DNA of 64,000 bases from Plasmodium coatneyi (lineage: Eukaryota > Apicomplexa > Aconoidasida > Haemosporida > Plasmodiidae), in the NCBI RefSeq assembly GCF_001680005.1, contig NC_033562.1, forward strand, positions 744,001-808,000. The letters are read 5' to 3'. This document shows positions 24,039-34,376 of the stretch, in pieces. The position numbers and the translations under genes are program-made. Each line of letters starts with the position of its first letter. Position 1 is the stretch's first letter. Below the pieces are notes generated by a model. That model was given only the letters and a program-made list of their open reading frames with translations, did not search any database and had not been told where the DNA came from.

Positions 24039-25110
24039 TTATTTTACGAAACACAAATTCCGCTTACGGCGGTTCATGAGCTGATTGAAGAGCCAGTTCA
24101 TGGCGGGCTCCACACCGTGTCCAGTTTTGGAAGAGCATTCTGCTAAGTGGCTTTTCCAGGGACGGGGGGGAAAAGATGCAATAATTAATTGAACACGTGT
24201 AGGTATGGCTGGTGTATACGGACAGGAACATTTGTGTGTTCCCAAGGATGACCCCTCCAGCAAAGACCTCCTTTATTTTTTTATTTTTTTTTTTTTTTTA
24301 CCAGTTCCTATCAACTATGTGGTCAATTTTTAGCTCACTCCTGACATGCTGGAGCAGCATGCAGCTCTTCCTGTCCTGTTTGCTTGCCACGACGAGGAAG
24401 TCATCGATGTGGTTGTAGTCCTGCAGAACTTTGTAGAATCCTCTTTTCGCTGCAGGGGGGGGGGACGTGGCGATTCGCAGTGGGGATCATTGCCCTTGCG
24501 CATTTATTATTCTTTCTTTTTTTCCATTTTCCCCTTTTCCGTTTTGGCGCTTTACCTATCTTTAACCTCCCGTGATCGGAGAGGTCGATGCAGTAAATGA
24601 CCGCGTCGATGTCTAGCCTGTTAATGGACGCCTGCGCGGTGGGGAAAAGAACCAAGTGTGCACTTAACTCAGAGACTGTGCTGATTCGGAAGGAGTAACT
24701 GGGGTGTACGCCCACGCAAGCAACCATTAGTTTTATTTTTTATTTTTTTTTTTTTTTCCGAGTTACGTCGTCCTCTATGCTATAACGGGAGTCCCATATG
24801 ATGACGGAAAATTCTTCAAAGTCGATTTTTTCCGGCAGGAGGCCTAGCAAAACGGGAGACAGGGTAACGGAGTGAGAGCACTTGTTGTGTTATGGGGGAA
24901 CATTTACAACGTGCTGCCAAAAATTGACAGGTTATAGGCAGGCAAACCTTCCGTCGGCTTGACCTTCAAAAATCGGCTGTGCTGGAGGTACTTAACTAAA
25001 GTGGTTTTCCCACTTTGCGCTGGGCCACAAATTCTTATTTGGAAAATTATCTGTTTACGAAAAAACTTGTCACAGCAATCTCGCAAAAAGGACGCCACAG
25101 CATTACCCAT
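24039..25110 (-). CDS. ARF-like small GTPase with degenerate G3 motif
   Basis: Five exons: 25110-24948, 24843-24767, 24631-24556, 24449-24302 and 24150-24039, giving 191 residues, normal for ARF/ARL proteins. Gly2 is available for N-myristoylation and Cys12-Cys13 for acylation. The P-loop is GPAQSGKT (29-36). Switch I has a Thr in KPTEG. The family's WDxGGQ is here WDSRYS (71-76), so both the DxxG glycine and the catalytic glutamine are absent. G4 is SKQD (128-131) instead of NKQD, and the C-terminal CSSKTGHG resembles the SAK loop. The helical C-terminus ends in a basic tail (RRKRNLCFVK). Known ARLs act in membrane traffic or at cilia; the partner here is unknown. Confidence 0.8.
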
Positions 25111-26413
25111 TATATTGGTGCATTGGCATGAGTAGGACAGGCGTCTTGGTCGATCCGTATGGGCAACGGCGGTGTGTTGCAGGTGTGACGCCTGAGATGG
25201 TCTTTCTGTGTTTGTTCAGTGTTACTACGTCCGCTTTACGCGATGCACTGGTGACGTAATAAAAATCGCTGTCTAATGTAGGTTGGTTAATCTGCCCTTG
25301 TGGCGTATTTGTTCGCCGTCCTTTGGGGTGGCTAGAGCGTCTCTCCTCTTCAACCAAATCGGTTTCTTTCCGCTACTTCTGCTAACACGTTCAGTTGCAC
25401 CGCTTCATGTCACGTCGCGCCAAGTGCACACCTGCAGCTAGTCCCATTATTATGCTTCCGCCTTTCCCTCACGCACTCCAGTCGGTTAAAAAAAATGAGC
25501 CCAACTTGCACTCGTTCAGATTAAGGTTATCATTAGGAATGGCAGAACGGGGATACCCCTGGCAAAAAAACATACGCGAATGCATTTCCTTCGGCAAGGA
25601 AAGGTCCTACACATGTACGTTCCTATCGTGTACCTCCTTGTGTGGTCCGCGAAATGTTCCCCACCGTTATGCTTTCCTCGTTTGGAAAAAAAAAAAAAAA
25701 AAAAAAACACCCAGTTAGCAACGCAGCTACATGGCTCCCTAAAAGTGCAAAAAAAAAAAAAAAAAAAAAAAAAAATCACCTTCATTCTGTATTCAGTCAA
25801 GAATCATGACCCTACGTTAAAACAGAACGCGTTTTCCGTTCGTCCCGTTTTGAAGTCCCCTTTTTGCTCACCGCGTGTGTACACAATTGTGCGCTTAAAA
25901 ATGTGCCATATGCACATGCCAACCGGGGGGAACTTATACACCCATGGGACAGACGAGCTGAAGGTATGCGCCCCTCTGAAGCAGCGTACTCCCTTTGTAA
26001 CAATGTAGAGTCGTCTCAATTATAAAAAAAAAAAAAAAAAAAGTGAACGGATCGACCAAATAGAAAAAAAAAATTCGGGTGCTTAGCAAACAAGTCTAGC
26101 TGACACAAAAACAAAGCGCGACTGCAGTGGAATGCAGTCCACCGCAGTCTACACATCTGCGTAACTGAGCAGACGTAAGATGCACGCGTTTTCGGTGCAT
26201 ACGGGCGCGCTTCTACATTTCGTGTAGGTTGCCGTCCCGCGGTGTTAAATGGGGGCACTAATTTCGGCGCAGCAGCAAGCGCTACGCACGGAAGAAGTTT
26301 GACGTGAATAACTGAGCATTGGCTAGCTTAACGGAAGAGATATCTAATGGGAAAGGAAAACACTCCTCCAAAGGGAACACCTCCCCCCCACCATACGCCT
26401 GTACGATACCCTG
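25111..26413. other. Upstream region of the ARL gene
   Basis: About 1.3 kb between two minus-strand genes, with paired A tracts near 25686 and 25751 and another near 26023. I see no gene in it. Confidence 0.6.
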
Positions 26414-29400
26414 TCAAATATCGACCCAGTCCCCCACGCAGAAAACCAATCTTGCCAACTCTTCCAAGTCCTTACGACAGACTCGGTGCTTCCCAAACGG
26501 GGGTTGTCCCCCAAGTTTGGAAAGACTATCCTTGATGTAATCCCCTGTGCAACTGTGTACGTAAAAGGTATTTCTAAAAAAGGTTATAAGAAATTTATTT
26601 CTCCGTGTTTGCACTAAATCTACCTTATCTTCCGTCTGCAGTACCGCCAGGGGGACCAACTCCTTCGCTAACACCTGCCTGTAACTTTCTCGTGATATAA
26701 TGCCCGCTTTACAAAAAAAAACGTCCAAAAGGGAACGCATCAAATGGGCAAACGCAGGGGTGTACTTGCCCTCCCTGTTCAAATCCAAGTACATCTGCTG
26801 GCAGAAGGTCGATTCGTCCAGCGTGGCAAAGTCGCTCTGTATGGTGGGATCACCCAGCCGTTTCAGGGTACAACCGTCGCTTAACCTGCGTGGCGTGCTA
26901 ACCTGGTTTAACCTGGTTCCTGTGGAGGACCCGTTCGGGTGTTCCGTTCCTCTCTCCCCACGCCACAGGATATTATGCTTTATCATCGTCACAATGGCTG
27001 CGTGGAACAGGGTGGCATACTCTTCCAGGAAGTGTTCGTACACTTGGAAGAGGCACGACGTAAGGTTACCCAACTGGTTGGAGCAGTCCCCCCTGGTTTG
27101 ATCACTACTTGTGTCCTTTTCCTCTATAGTGAGATCCTCCTTTGTGTATTTCTCCGGGTCACGCTCGTTCACTTGATCACTCTTGTGGTTATCCTCCTCG
27201 GGACAATTAACGACACCCCACTGGCGATCCGTCGACACTTCCCCCCCGGTCGCTACGCTCCCTCGAAGACGCTGCAAAATGACGAACGAATCGCTCAACA
27301 CCCGCATGTACACGTGGTTACTGCATAAGGTATACAAATATCGGTTGCTAAAAAAATTCTCGTAAAAACTGCAAATTATTCGATCAGGAATTCTAGACGT
27401 GCTATCCTTAAGGAGGAAATATAAGTAATGAGAAATGAGAGAAGATATAACCAGGGGGAAGTATATCTTTGCGCTGCTATGGTAGTACTGCATGCCACTC
27501 TGCTTGATCCTCCTCACCATGAGGATATGCTTGTTCTCCTCCTCTCTCTGTTCGAGTAACCTGTACTCATCATACACGTAGGTAAAAAAGAGGATGGTTT
27601 TTTGTACCTCCCGCGTCAGGTTTAGGTCACCCACTATGCTTAGAAAGTTGGGTGGAAAAATATTCACCAGGTCGAAGTAGACAAAGAGCGAAATAATGTT
27701 GTCTTCCTCGATCGGTTCGCTCGTGCTAGCCGCTCCACCATCATCCACTTGACCGTTTTCCACTTCACCGGACGCTTCACGCGCTGCAGCCTCCACGCCC
27801 CGCTCGTACAAATTCAAAAACCGCAACAACACGTTCAATGTATACTGCAGGTGCACATGGAAGGTACCCAAAAAAAACTGCATCACCCCCAGGGCCAGCT
27901 CCTCAGATTGTATACCCCTCAGAAGAGTTCCAAAAAAAAAAAAATAATTTTTCCCAACGTCATTTACAAAAAATTGCTTCCTCAAAAAGGAAAGTAACAA
28001 GTACTGCTGGTCATTGTTGCAAATGCTTTGTGTAAACATCCGTTCGTTCCTGCTTCGCAGAAGGGTGTCTTCTTTGCTCCTTCCAGACAACACGTGAAAG
28101 AATATCTTCGTGAGCATCTTCAACGCCAGTGTCTCCTCCTTCTCGTTTATTTGACGCCCCAATAGTCTCCATAACCTTCTCGAGATGGTAAAGAAGTAGG
28201 GGTTCTTGGATGAGCTGATATAAAAAAGGAACTCCACGACGGCCGTACATATTGTGTAGCATTTCAGCGTGTCATTTGAAAAGCACTTTAACTGCTGAAT
28301 GATTATGACGCATAGCAGTTCGTATGGAAAGTCGAAGTAGCACGCGAGGTGCTCCCTCTCTACGTTCACTTCCCCGCCTACATCCACGTCCACATCTGTT
28401 TCCATCCCTTCAGGTTGCATATTCACGCCATTCGGTCCGTCCCTACCCAGGGGATGCTCCTCCTTCTTGCCGACCAGATCGCCCCTTCCACTTCCCAACA
28501 AAACGACCCGCAATTTCTTCACAAATTCTGCATGCACCAGGCAGCGCTTAAAATAAACATATCTGTACCGCTGGCTAGTCAGCTCCTCCATTATGATTGC
28601 GTAAATTATTCCCAACACGTTCAGCACGATGAGGTCGCAGGGGTCTGTCCCCAAGTCGTCACTCAACGCCTCCGATTCGCCCACCGTCTGGGAATCCTCC
28701 CCCTGGCAGCCACTACCAGAAGATGAATCACTCCCACTAGCACTTCTATCAGGGCTGGCCTCTTGGCGGGAGGAGAACCTCTTCACCCTCCTTGACGTGC
28801 CAGTAGACGTTCCAGTAGATGTGCCACTAGATGAATCGCTCGGCATACTCCACTGCCCTTCGCCAAAACAGTACAGCCCCCGGTTGAAGGCCGAAAACTG
28901 ACTCCTGCCCCCATGGGCCAACTTGCCCAATTTACCCCTCTCCGTCGCATAGGCGTTCAGCTTAGTTAGAACACCATTGGGGGAGTACATAAAGATAGAA
29001 AATAGAACCCACTCGATGGACTTCATATACATAAGGAACTCATCCCTGAAGGGTTCTTTTTCCTTCCCCCCAACTGTGCATCTAGAAAATTGGTATCTAT
29101 ACACCATGAGCAATTTTGTGTACTTGGTAAACATGTCTAACAAGACGTACTTTATTCTTTTCATCACGGTTTGCAACTTGTTTGGCGGTTTGCGTGGCGG
29201 CCAGCGACCACGTCCCCTGCGCCAGTCGTTCCGCTCAGGTCGGTGAAGACGACTGGTCCGACTGTTAGCATTCATCGCCCCGTCACAGAACCTATCCCAC
29301 ACATAGCCAAAAATGTACTTGAAAAAAAAAAAGTACTTATTAATTTTCTTCTCCAAGAATATAAAAATGTTGATGATTCGGTTGATGCTCTTCCCTGGGA

Positions 29401-31144
29401 GGTCCTTCCTGCACTTATGCAAGAACTCCCTGTTCAGACAGAGCGTCCGGTAGAGCGACGTTACGGTAGGTGGTTCTGTGGATTCGCCAGCTGACTGGTT
29501 TACTACTCCGATGGGTTCTAGAACCCCTTGTTCATCTCCATCAAAGACGCAACAGAAAAACAAAAAAATCTCATTATTCACTCGATTGATTTTCTCCAGA
29601 ATGGCGTAGAACAAGCAGAACAACATGTAGCAGGTTTCCTTAAAATTGTGAGCATACTTCTTGAGGCACTTCCCCACGTGGGTAGTTCCTTCCCCCCTCC
29701 CGAGGAGCATCTCGTTGAAAAAGGTCTTATTATGAAGGTATATACAAATCTGGTCAATAACTTTATTGAAGCATTTATAAAAGAGCATAGTTCGTTTGGG
29801 TGTCTGCTCAATATTCTCGTTGTAAAAGGAGATCAACACGTGCATGGTCTTTAATATATCTGTGAAGAACAGGTTAAGAAAGAGGAGGTCCTTCTTCTGG
29901 TAAAGGCACTTTATAATGTCACTTAGGACATTGTTAAAAAAGGAGAACAATTTTTTCAATAATTCTTGATTCATGTGGTGTGCTACTTTCATCGCCTTCA
30001 AAATGGTGCACACAAGAATTTTTAATATGTACAAATTGGCGCTGCGCGATTTAACTTCGTAGACAAATTTGCTCCTATCCTCATTCGTTGTCATATCATT
30101 AGAGTGTTCCTCTAGGTAGTCTCCATTTTTCATGCACACAATTTTGTCTCCAAAGGTGCAAATGTATATATGTCCAGGTGTGTCCTTCACATATGTTGTT
30201 AATTCGGTTGTCCTCTCTTTTTTGCTATCACTTTCGGGGGGTACATCATTTCGAGAACATAAACCGAGCTGCGCGTTTTCCTTTCGTACTTCTTCAGCAC
30301 ACTCATCGGTTTTCAATTTTTCACCTTGTGTCTCTGCGTGCTTTTTGTGGTGGGCCTCCCCAGAGGGGGACGGACTCCTCCTCAGAATGACCAACTGGTT
30401 CACATACTGGGTATACGCAGCACAGGCAACTGCACCCTCCGCCAACGAAGCATGCACATGGTTAATTAAGCTCAAGCAAAAGTCGATTAAGGAGAAAAGC
30501 ACATGGGAATAATTATCCTCCTTCTGTTTAACATAGCTAAACCATTTGTTTATTTGCTCCCTCGAAATATATTTCAATTCAGACTGGGAAATTAATATGT
30601 CCACAAAGTGCATGTCCCCCCCATTTTGTTCCTCCCAAATGGCATAGCCATCTATCACGACGTTTGTCAATTCGAGCAGGACGTTGTAAATGTTGTTCGC
30701 TTCATTCAAATGCAACTCCAGGTAGGAAGACAGCAAAGTTTGGAAAATATCGTCATTACTGAAATTGAAGGAGATACACACTTCAATAATGTCTACCTCA
30801 TTAATCCTTTCTATAACTTTTTTAAAAGCTGTGTATTCTGTTAGGGGTCCATATTTTTTAACAAATGTGTTGTAGGAAAAAAGGAACTCATAATATTTTT
30901 TTTCTTCTTTTAATATGTTCAAAAAGGTAATTACATTTGTGATAATTTTTGAAAAAATATATTTGTCATTTTTTATATGGTCAAATAGGTGCAACGTATT
31001 TTGCATCAATTTGCTACGGTCTTCCTGATCATCTTCTCCCCATTTGTATAATCCCCCGGGGGTATCACTACTACTATAATCCCGTTTGGGCATACACCAT
31101 TTGTTCACAACCCCTTGGTTATCTGTGCTGTTTTCATTGAACAT
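26414..31144 (-). CDS. Conserved 1576-residue helical protein, function unknown
   Basis: Single exon from ATG at 31144 to a stop at 26414. I recognise no family. Most of the protein is long amphipathic or hydrophobic helices separated by low-complexity inserts: one at about 260-340, a Ser/Gly/Thr-rich block with GTST repeats near 770-830, and charged blocks near 1170 and 1370. The arrangement would fit a HEAT/ARM solenoid such as a karyopherin, but no diagnostic motif is visible. There is no signal peptide and no clear membrane span. It lies between the ARL gene and a small secreted-protein gene, all on the minus strand; the order gives no functional clue. Confidence 0.75.
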   Translation of the reverse strand: MFNENSTDNQGVVNKWCMPKRDYSSSDTPGGLYKWGEDDQEDRSKLMQNTLHLFDHIKNDKYIFSKIITNVITFLNILKEEKKYYEFLFSYNTFVKKYGPLTEYTAFKKVIERINEVDIIEVCISFNFSNDDIFQTLLSSYLELHLNEANNIYNVLLELTNVVIDGYAIWEEQNGGDMHFVDILISQSELKYISREQINKWFSYVKQKEDNYSHVLFSLIDFCLSLINHVHASLAEGAVACAAYTQYVNQLVILRRSPSPSGEAHHKKHAETQGEKLKTDECAEEVRKENAQLGLCSRNDVPPESDSKKERTTELTTYVKDTPGHIYICTFGDKIVCMKNGDYLEEHSNDMTTNEDRSKFVYEVKSRSANLYILKILVCTILKAMKVAHHMNQELLKKLFSFFNNVLSDIIKCLYQKKDLLFLNLFFTDILKTMHVLISFYNENIEQTPKRTMLFYKCFNKVIDQICIYLHNKTFFNEMLLGRGEGTTHVGKCLKKYAHNFKETCYMLFCLFYAILEKINRVNNEIFLFFCCVFDGDEQGVLEPIGVVNQSAGESTEPPTVTSLYRTLCLNREFLHKCRKDLPGKSINRIINIFIFLEKKINKYFFFFKYIFGYVWDRFCDGAMNANSRTSRLHRPERNDWRRGRGRWPPRKPPNKLQTVMKRIKYVLLDMFTKYTKLLMVYRYQFSRCTVGGKEKEPFRDEFLMYMKSIEWVLFSIFMYSPNGVLTKLNAYATERGKLGKLAHGGRSQFSAFNRGLYCFGEGQWSMPSDSSSGTSTGTSTGTSRRVKRFSSRQEASPDRSASGSDSSSGSGCQGEDSQTVGESEALSDDLGTDPCDLIVLNVLGIIYAIIMEELTSQRYRYVYFKRCLVHAEFVKKLRVVLLGSGRGDLVGKKEEHPLGRDGPNGVNMQPEGMETDVDVDVGGEVNVEREHLACYFDFPYELLCVIIIQQLKCFSNDTLKCYTICTAVVEFLFYISSSKNPYFFTISRRLWRLLGRQINEKEETLALKMLTKIFFHVLSGRSKEDTLLRSRNERMFTQSICNNDQQYLLLSFLRKQFFVNDVGKNYFFFFGTLLRGIQSEELALGVMQFFLGTFHVHLQYTLNVLLRFLNLYERGVEAAAREASGEVENGQVDDGGAASTSEPIEEDNIISLFVYFDLVNIFPPNFLSIVGDLNLTREVQKTILFFTYVYDEYRLLEQREEENKHILMVRRIKQSGMQYYHSSAKIYFPLVISSLISHYLYFLLKDSTSRIPDRIICSFYENFFSNRYLYTLCSNHVYMRVLSDSFVILQRLRGSVATGGEVSTDRQWGVVNCPEEDNHKSDQVNERDPEKYTKEDLTIEEKDTSSDQTRGDCSNQLGNLTSCLFQVYEHFLEEYATLFHAAIVTMIKHNILWRGERGTEHPNGSSTGTRLNQVSTPRRLSDGCTLKRLGDPTIQSDFATLDESTFCQQMYLDLNREGKYTPAFAHLMRSLLDVFFCKAGIISRESYRQVLAKELVPLAVLQTEDKVDLVQTRRNKFLITFFRNTFYVHSCTGDYIKDSLSKLGGQPPFGKHRVCRKDLEELARLVFCVGDWVDI

Positions 31145-31475
31145 TCTAAGCTGGTATGCAGTCGCTCATCCTTAAGGAGAAAATATCGAATGGGATACAC
31201 CTTCACTGTATGTATGCATTTATGCATGAACGGATGTATGTGCATTTAGCCAGTTCTTCATTTCGTCATTTGCTAACCCTTGACCTTTTCTTTTAAAGCG
31301 TTCAAATAAAATGGCACAATGAAAAAAGCCTCCGTCGTGAATGCATAAAATGCGCCTTTCCTTTCACGTAAGAGGAAAATTGGGTTGAAGAATAAAAAAA
31401 AAAACAGCCAAAAAGGGGCACCAAGGAAATAGGAAAATAAAATAAAAAAAAAAAAAACAGCGAACAGAATAGCGG

Positions 31476-31509
<34 letters not shown>

Positions 31510-32247
31510 AAGAACAAAAACTGACGAAAAAATATGAACAAATTAGCCATTCATCAAAATAGAGAAATTCATCAAGAAAAACCTTTGCGTATTTTCCCCA
31601 AATGCCTCGTCAACAAGTGTAGAAAATAAAATACACACACAATTTGCCATGGCGATTTTGTCACTGTTATTTGTTGCTGCTCCTATTTTGTGGGGAACCT
31701 TCGTCAAGTTTATTCATTTCACGTAGTGGAAGCAACATAAAAGGAGTGGAGTTGTCAATTGTGGAATGACCCCAGCTAGCGATTTAAAAAAAAAAAAAAA
31801 AAAAATATATGAACGGTGTATAATTTTTTTTTCATTTAAGTTCTATAACAACCTGAACAAGTCATCACTTTTTAGCAATTCTATATAGAGTAAAAAAAAA
31901 AAAAAAAATTACAAAAGACTTTATCGTTTGTAATAAAACGAAAATGCCAAGAAGTGGTACACTGTGCGTTTTTCCGTTTAAAAAAAACGCGGTGAGCCCT
32001 ATTTTCGTCTTATTTTTTTCCCCTAAAGTGGGCAAAACGGAAAAGAGGAAAAGAGGGGACAGTACGCAAGACGGCATCAACATAAAGTGACCCAAAACAG
32101 TTCGCCAAAAGGATTGTACATTATATATTTTTCTCTTCATTAAGTTTGAAAAGGAGGAAAAGCGTGCCACATGAATGTTGCGCTTTTGGAGTAGCAAACT
32201 TGCTTCCCCATCTGCGCAATCCTCACAGTTAAGGTACCTTTCCAACC
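31145..32247. other. Upstream region of the 1576-residue gene
   Basis: Holds that gene's promoter and the 3' flank of the small secreted-protein gene. A tract of about 30 A is at 31476-31506; others lie near 31785 and 31896. Apart from the micropeptide ORF I see nothing coding. Confidence 0.55.
31649..31726 (+). CDS. Possible 25-residue hydrophobic micropeptide
   Basis: An ATG in a good context (GCCATGG) opens a 25-codon frame, MAILSLLFVAAPILWGTFVK plus five residues, forming a single potential membrane helix with a short basic end. Its size and layout recall tiny membrane subunits such as Ost4, but nothing in the sequence shows this. It could be chance. Confidence 0.2.
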   Translation: MAILSLLFVAAPILWGTFVKFIHFT

Positions 32248-33122
32248 TCAGTAAAACACATCTTCATTATTTATATCCATCAACTGCCCAACGTCGTGTA
32301 GCATCTACGAAAAAGGGCGCGCAGGAAAGGGCAGCATGAGTACAGTATAGCAGCGCATCGCCCCTTGTGAATTGCCGCTTCGTATCGCAAGCAACGCGCC
32401 AGTATATAGCCCTACTTCCATTTGCTCGTAAATGTCAACTGCTGGAATTTTAACGAGCACTACGGGTTCGCGCATCGAATCGATAGGGACTGTGAGGAAA
32501 AGGGAGAGTGGGGATCGGGGGAACAGGTAGACAATGAACGTGCGCATGCGAACTACCAGTCCGCACGTAAACACTTGCAAGGCATGAGCCAGCCGGCTTT
32601 CATCATAATCGTGGGTGCGTCCCATTAACCGTCAATTTCCGTGTCGACGTCAAAATGATCTCCGTCCGTGCTTTCTTCGGTTGAGTCACCATCCGCTGCG
32701 CCGTTTTCCCCATGGTTGTATTTGACGGACATTCGCTTGTCTATGAAGGTGGGTGAATGGTGATGTAGGGTGTTGCACAGGTTTGTTGTGGAGGTTCCTG
32801 CGTGCCCACTTTTAGTATAACTTTTCCTGGTGCGTCCGCGCAAGTCTTCCCTTTGCCCCTTGAGCAGTGCCCGCAGTTCCCTCTCCTGCGCATGCATTTT
32901 GTTTATATCAGTAGCGCCCCCTAGGTCGTCCTGTGGTCTTTCATCCCCCTCATCATGAAGCTTTATTTTCATTAATTTGTCCCGCTGCTCATTGGACAAA
33001 TTTGCGGAATAGTCCCTATAGTACACATTCAGGGGTCGTTGCATTCGCTTCGCCCCGAGGACAATTTGTTTGTCCAATGAAAGGGACAAGAAAAAGGAAA
33101 AAATAAAAAAAAGAGGAGACAT
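32248..33122 (-). CDS. Small secreted protein, three exons
   Basis: Proposed exons are 33122-32630, 32489-32416 and 32304-32248, 207 residues. The start is the ATG giving MSPLFFIFSFFLSLSLDKQ, a likely signal peptide; the frame upstream has no ATG. The middle is hydrophilic and charged. Read without splicing, exon 1 ends in a TAA at 32625-32627; a GTTAAT donor two codons earlier joins in phase to exon 2. Exons 2 and 3 add a compact tail (REPVVLVKIPAVDIYEQM, then LHDVGQLMDINNEDVFY) that looks more conserved than the rest. No domain is recognised. It is divergent from the secreted CS-domain gene. The splice model, especially the weak first donor, is inferred. Confidence 0.55.
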
Positions 33123-34376
33123 TTTGCACTTGTCGTTTTGGTAAGGCACGCGGTGGAAAATGACGCATCACCGGGATGAAAAAAAAAAAAAAAAAAAAAA
33201 AAAAAACCAAAATCACAGAATTGTCAAATTGTTAAATTGCCAGTTTACAACCAGTGGTGAGATCCCCGAAGAAACATGTTTCGATCAGCATCAGAGTCTG
33301 GACAAAGAGTGTATTCTGCGGACGGCAGGAAAACCAGGCGCCAAACATCGCACTACTTTTTTCACACCCGATGGTGTGATTAATGCTGGTCGAGGAAATG
33401 CGCCTTCGTTCTTAACCTACAGACAACTGTGTACATACAGCGGACAAAAAAATAAAATAAAGAATAGAAAACGATGAAGTGTATTGGTGGGAGAAAATAA
33501 GTGTTGCCCCTTAAAGATCATATTTTACAACGTTGCACCCTTTGAGCATTGCCATGTGTCACCAATTTGAGACATCCTCGGTGGTGACTTCCCTCCCGGT
33601 GGGACCCTTTCCATTTCTTCACATGAAAAGGGGCAGCTACATTAGTGGCTACCCTTTTTCCGATGTTGCTTTGTCGTGCCGAACAAATCGACTGAGAATG
33701 ATCTGACATACAAGTTGATGCGCAAGCAGCGGATGATGAGCTTTTCCCCCCCCAATCCCCACCGCGCAGGAAAGATAAATTCCCATTCTTCACAGTCAAC
33801 AATTTTTGCGAAAACGTTCTGAACAGAATGGTGAAAATGGGTTTCGCTTTTCGAGAGGCGTCCCGTATGTGCGCTTTTTTTTTTAAGATAACCTAGTAGT
33901 TTGCGCCATTCCAAGGTAGTGTTCCAACTGCAGTTGCTTCTTCCTACGTGAGGTGTGAAAGTGCCAACTGGGGTGCTTCACGGCTAGGCGAAGAGCTCCC
34001 TCGATGTTGCTTCGCGCTCGCTAAACAGCGTAACTTGTGCTCACCAATCTTGCGAAAGAAAAAAAAGTTGGCAAAGTGAGGCAGCACATGTGGTCAATTC
34101 CGCCAACTCGTGAACCACTGCCCGTCGGAATGGGCACCCCTTGTGAATCAGCCAAGGTTAGAGAAAAGAAACTGTGCATAGGAGGTGAAACGAAATTGCT
34201 TCGCCTACTTCGTTCTTAACCCACTCCTTTTTTGTGCCTTTTTCAAGGAACACTCCAAATACTCCCCGTTAAGAGGTTCGGGGGAGACACTCGTTTGAAA
34301 ACTTCCACCTAGGGGATAGCCCCCCGCAGTGTACCACTCTGCTCGTTTGCCAAAATGACCCAACCTACGACTCGCC
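33123..34376. other. Divergent intergenic region between two secreted-protein genes
   Basis: About 1.25 kb containing both promoters. An A tract lies at 33180-33206. Some minus-strand exon-like open segments around 33520-34010 could be spliced, but no consistent start was found. Confidence 0.5.

Noticed and set aside
33518..34010. Minus-strand open segments with possible splice sites between the two secreted-protein genes
   Set aside because: Several frames look partly protein-like, but no start exon or single consistent phase path was found.
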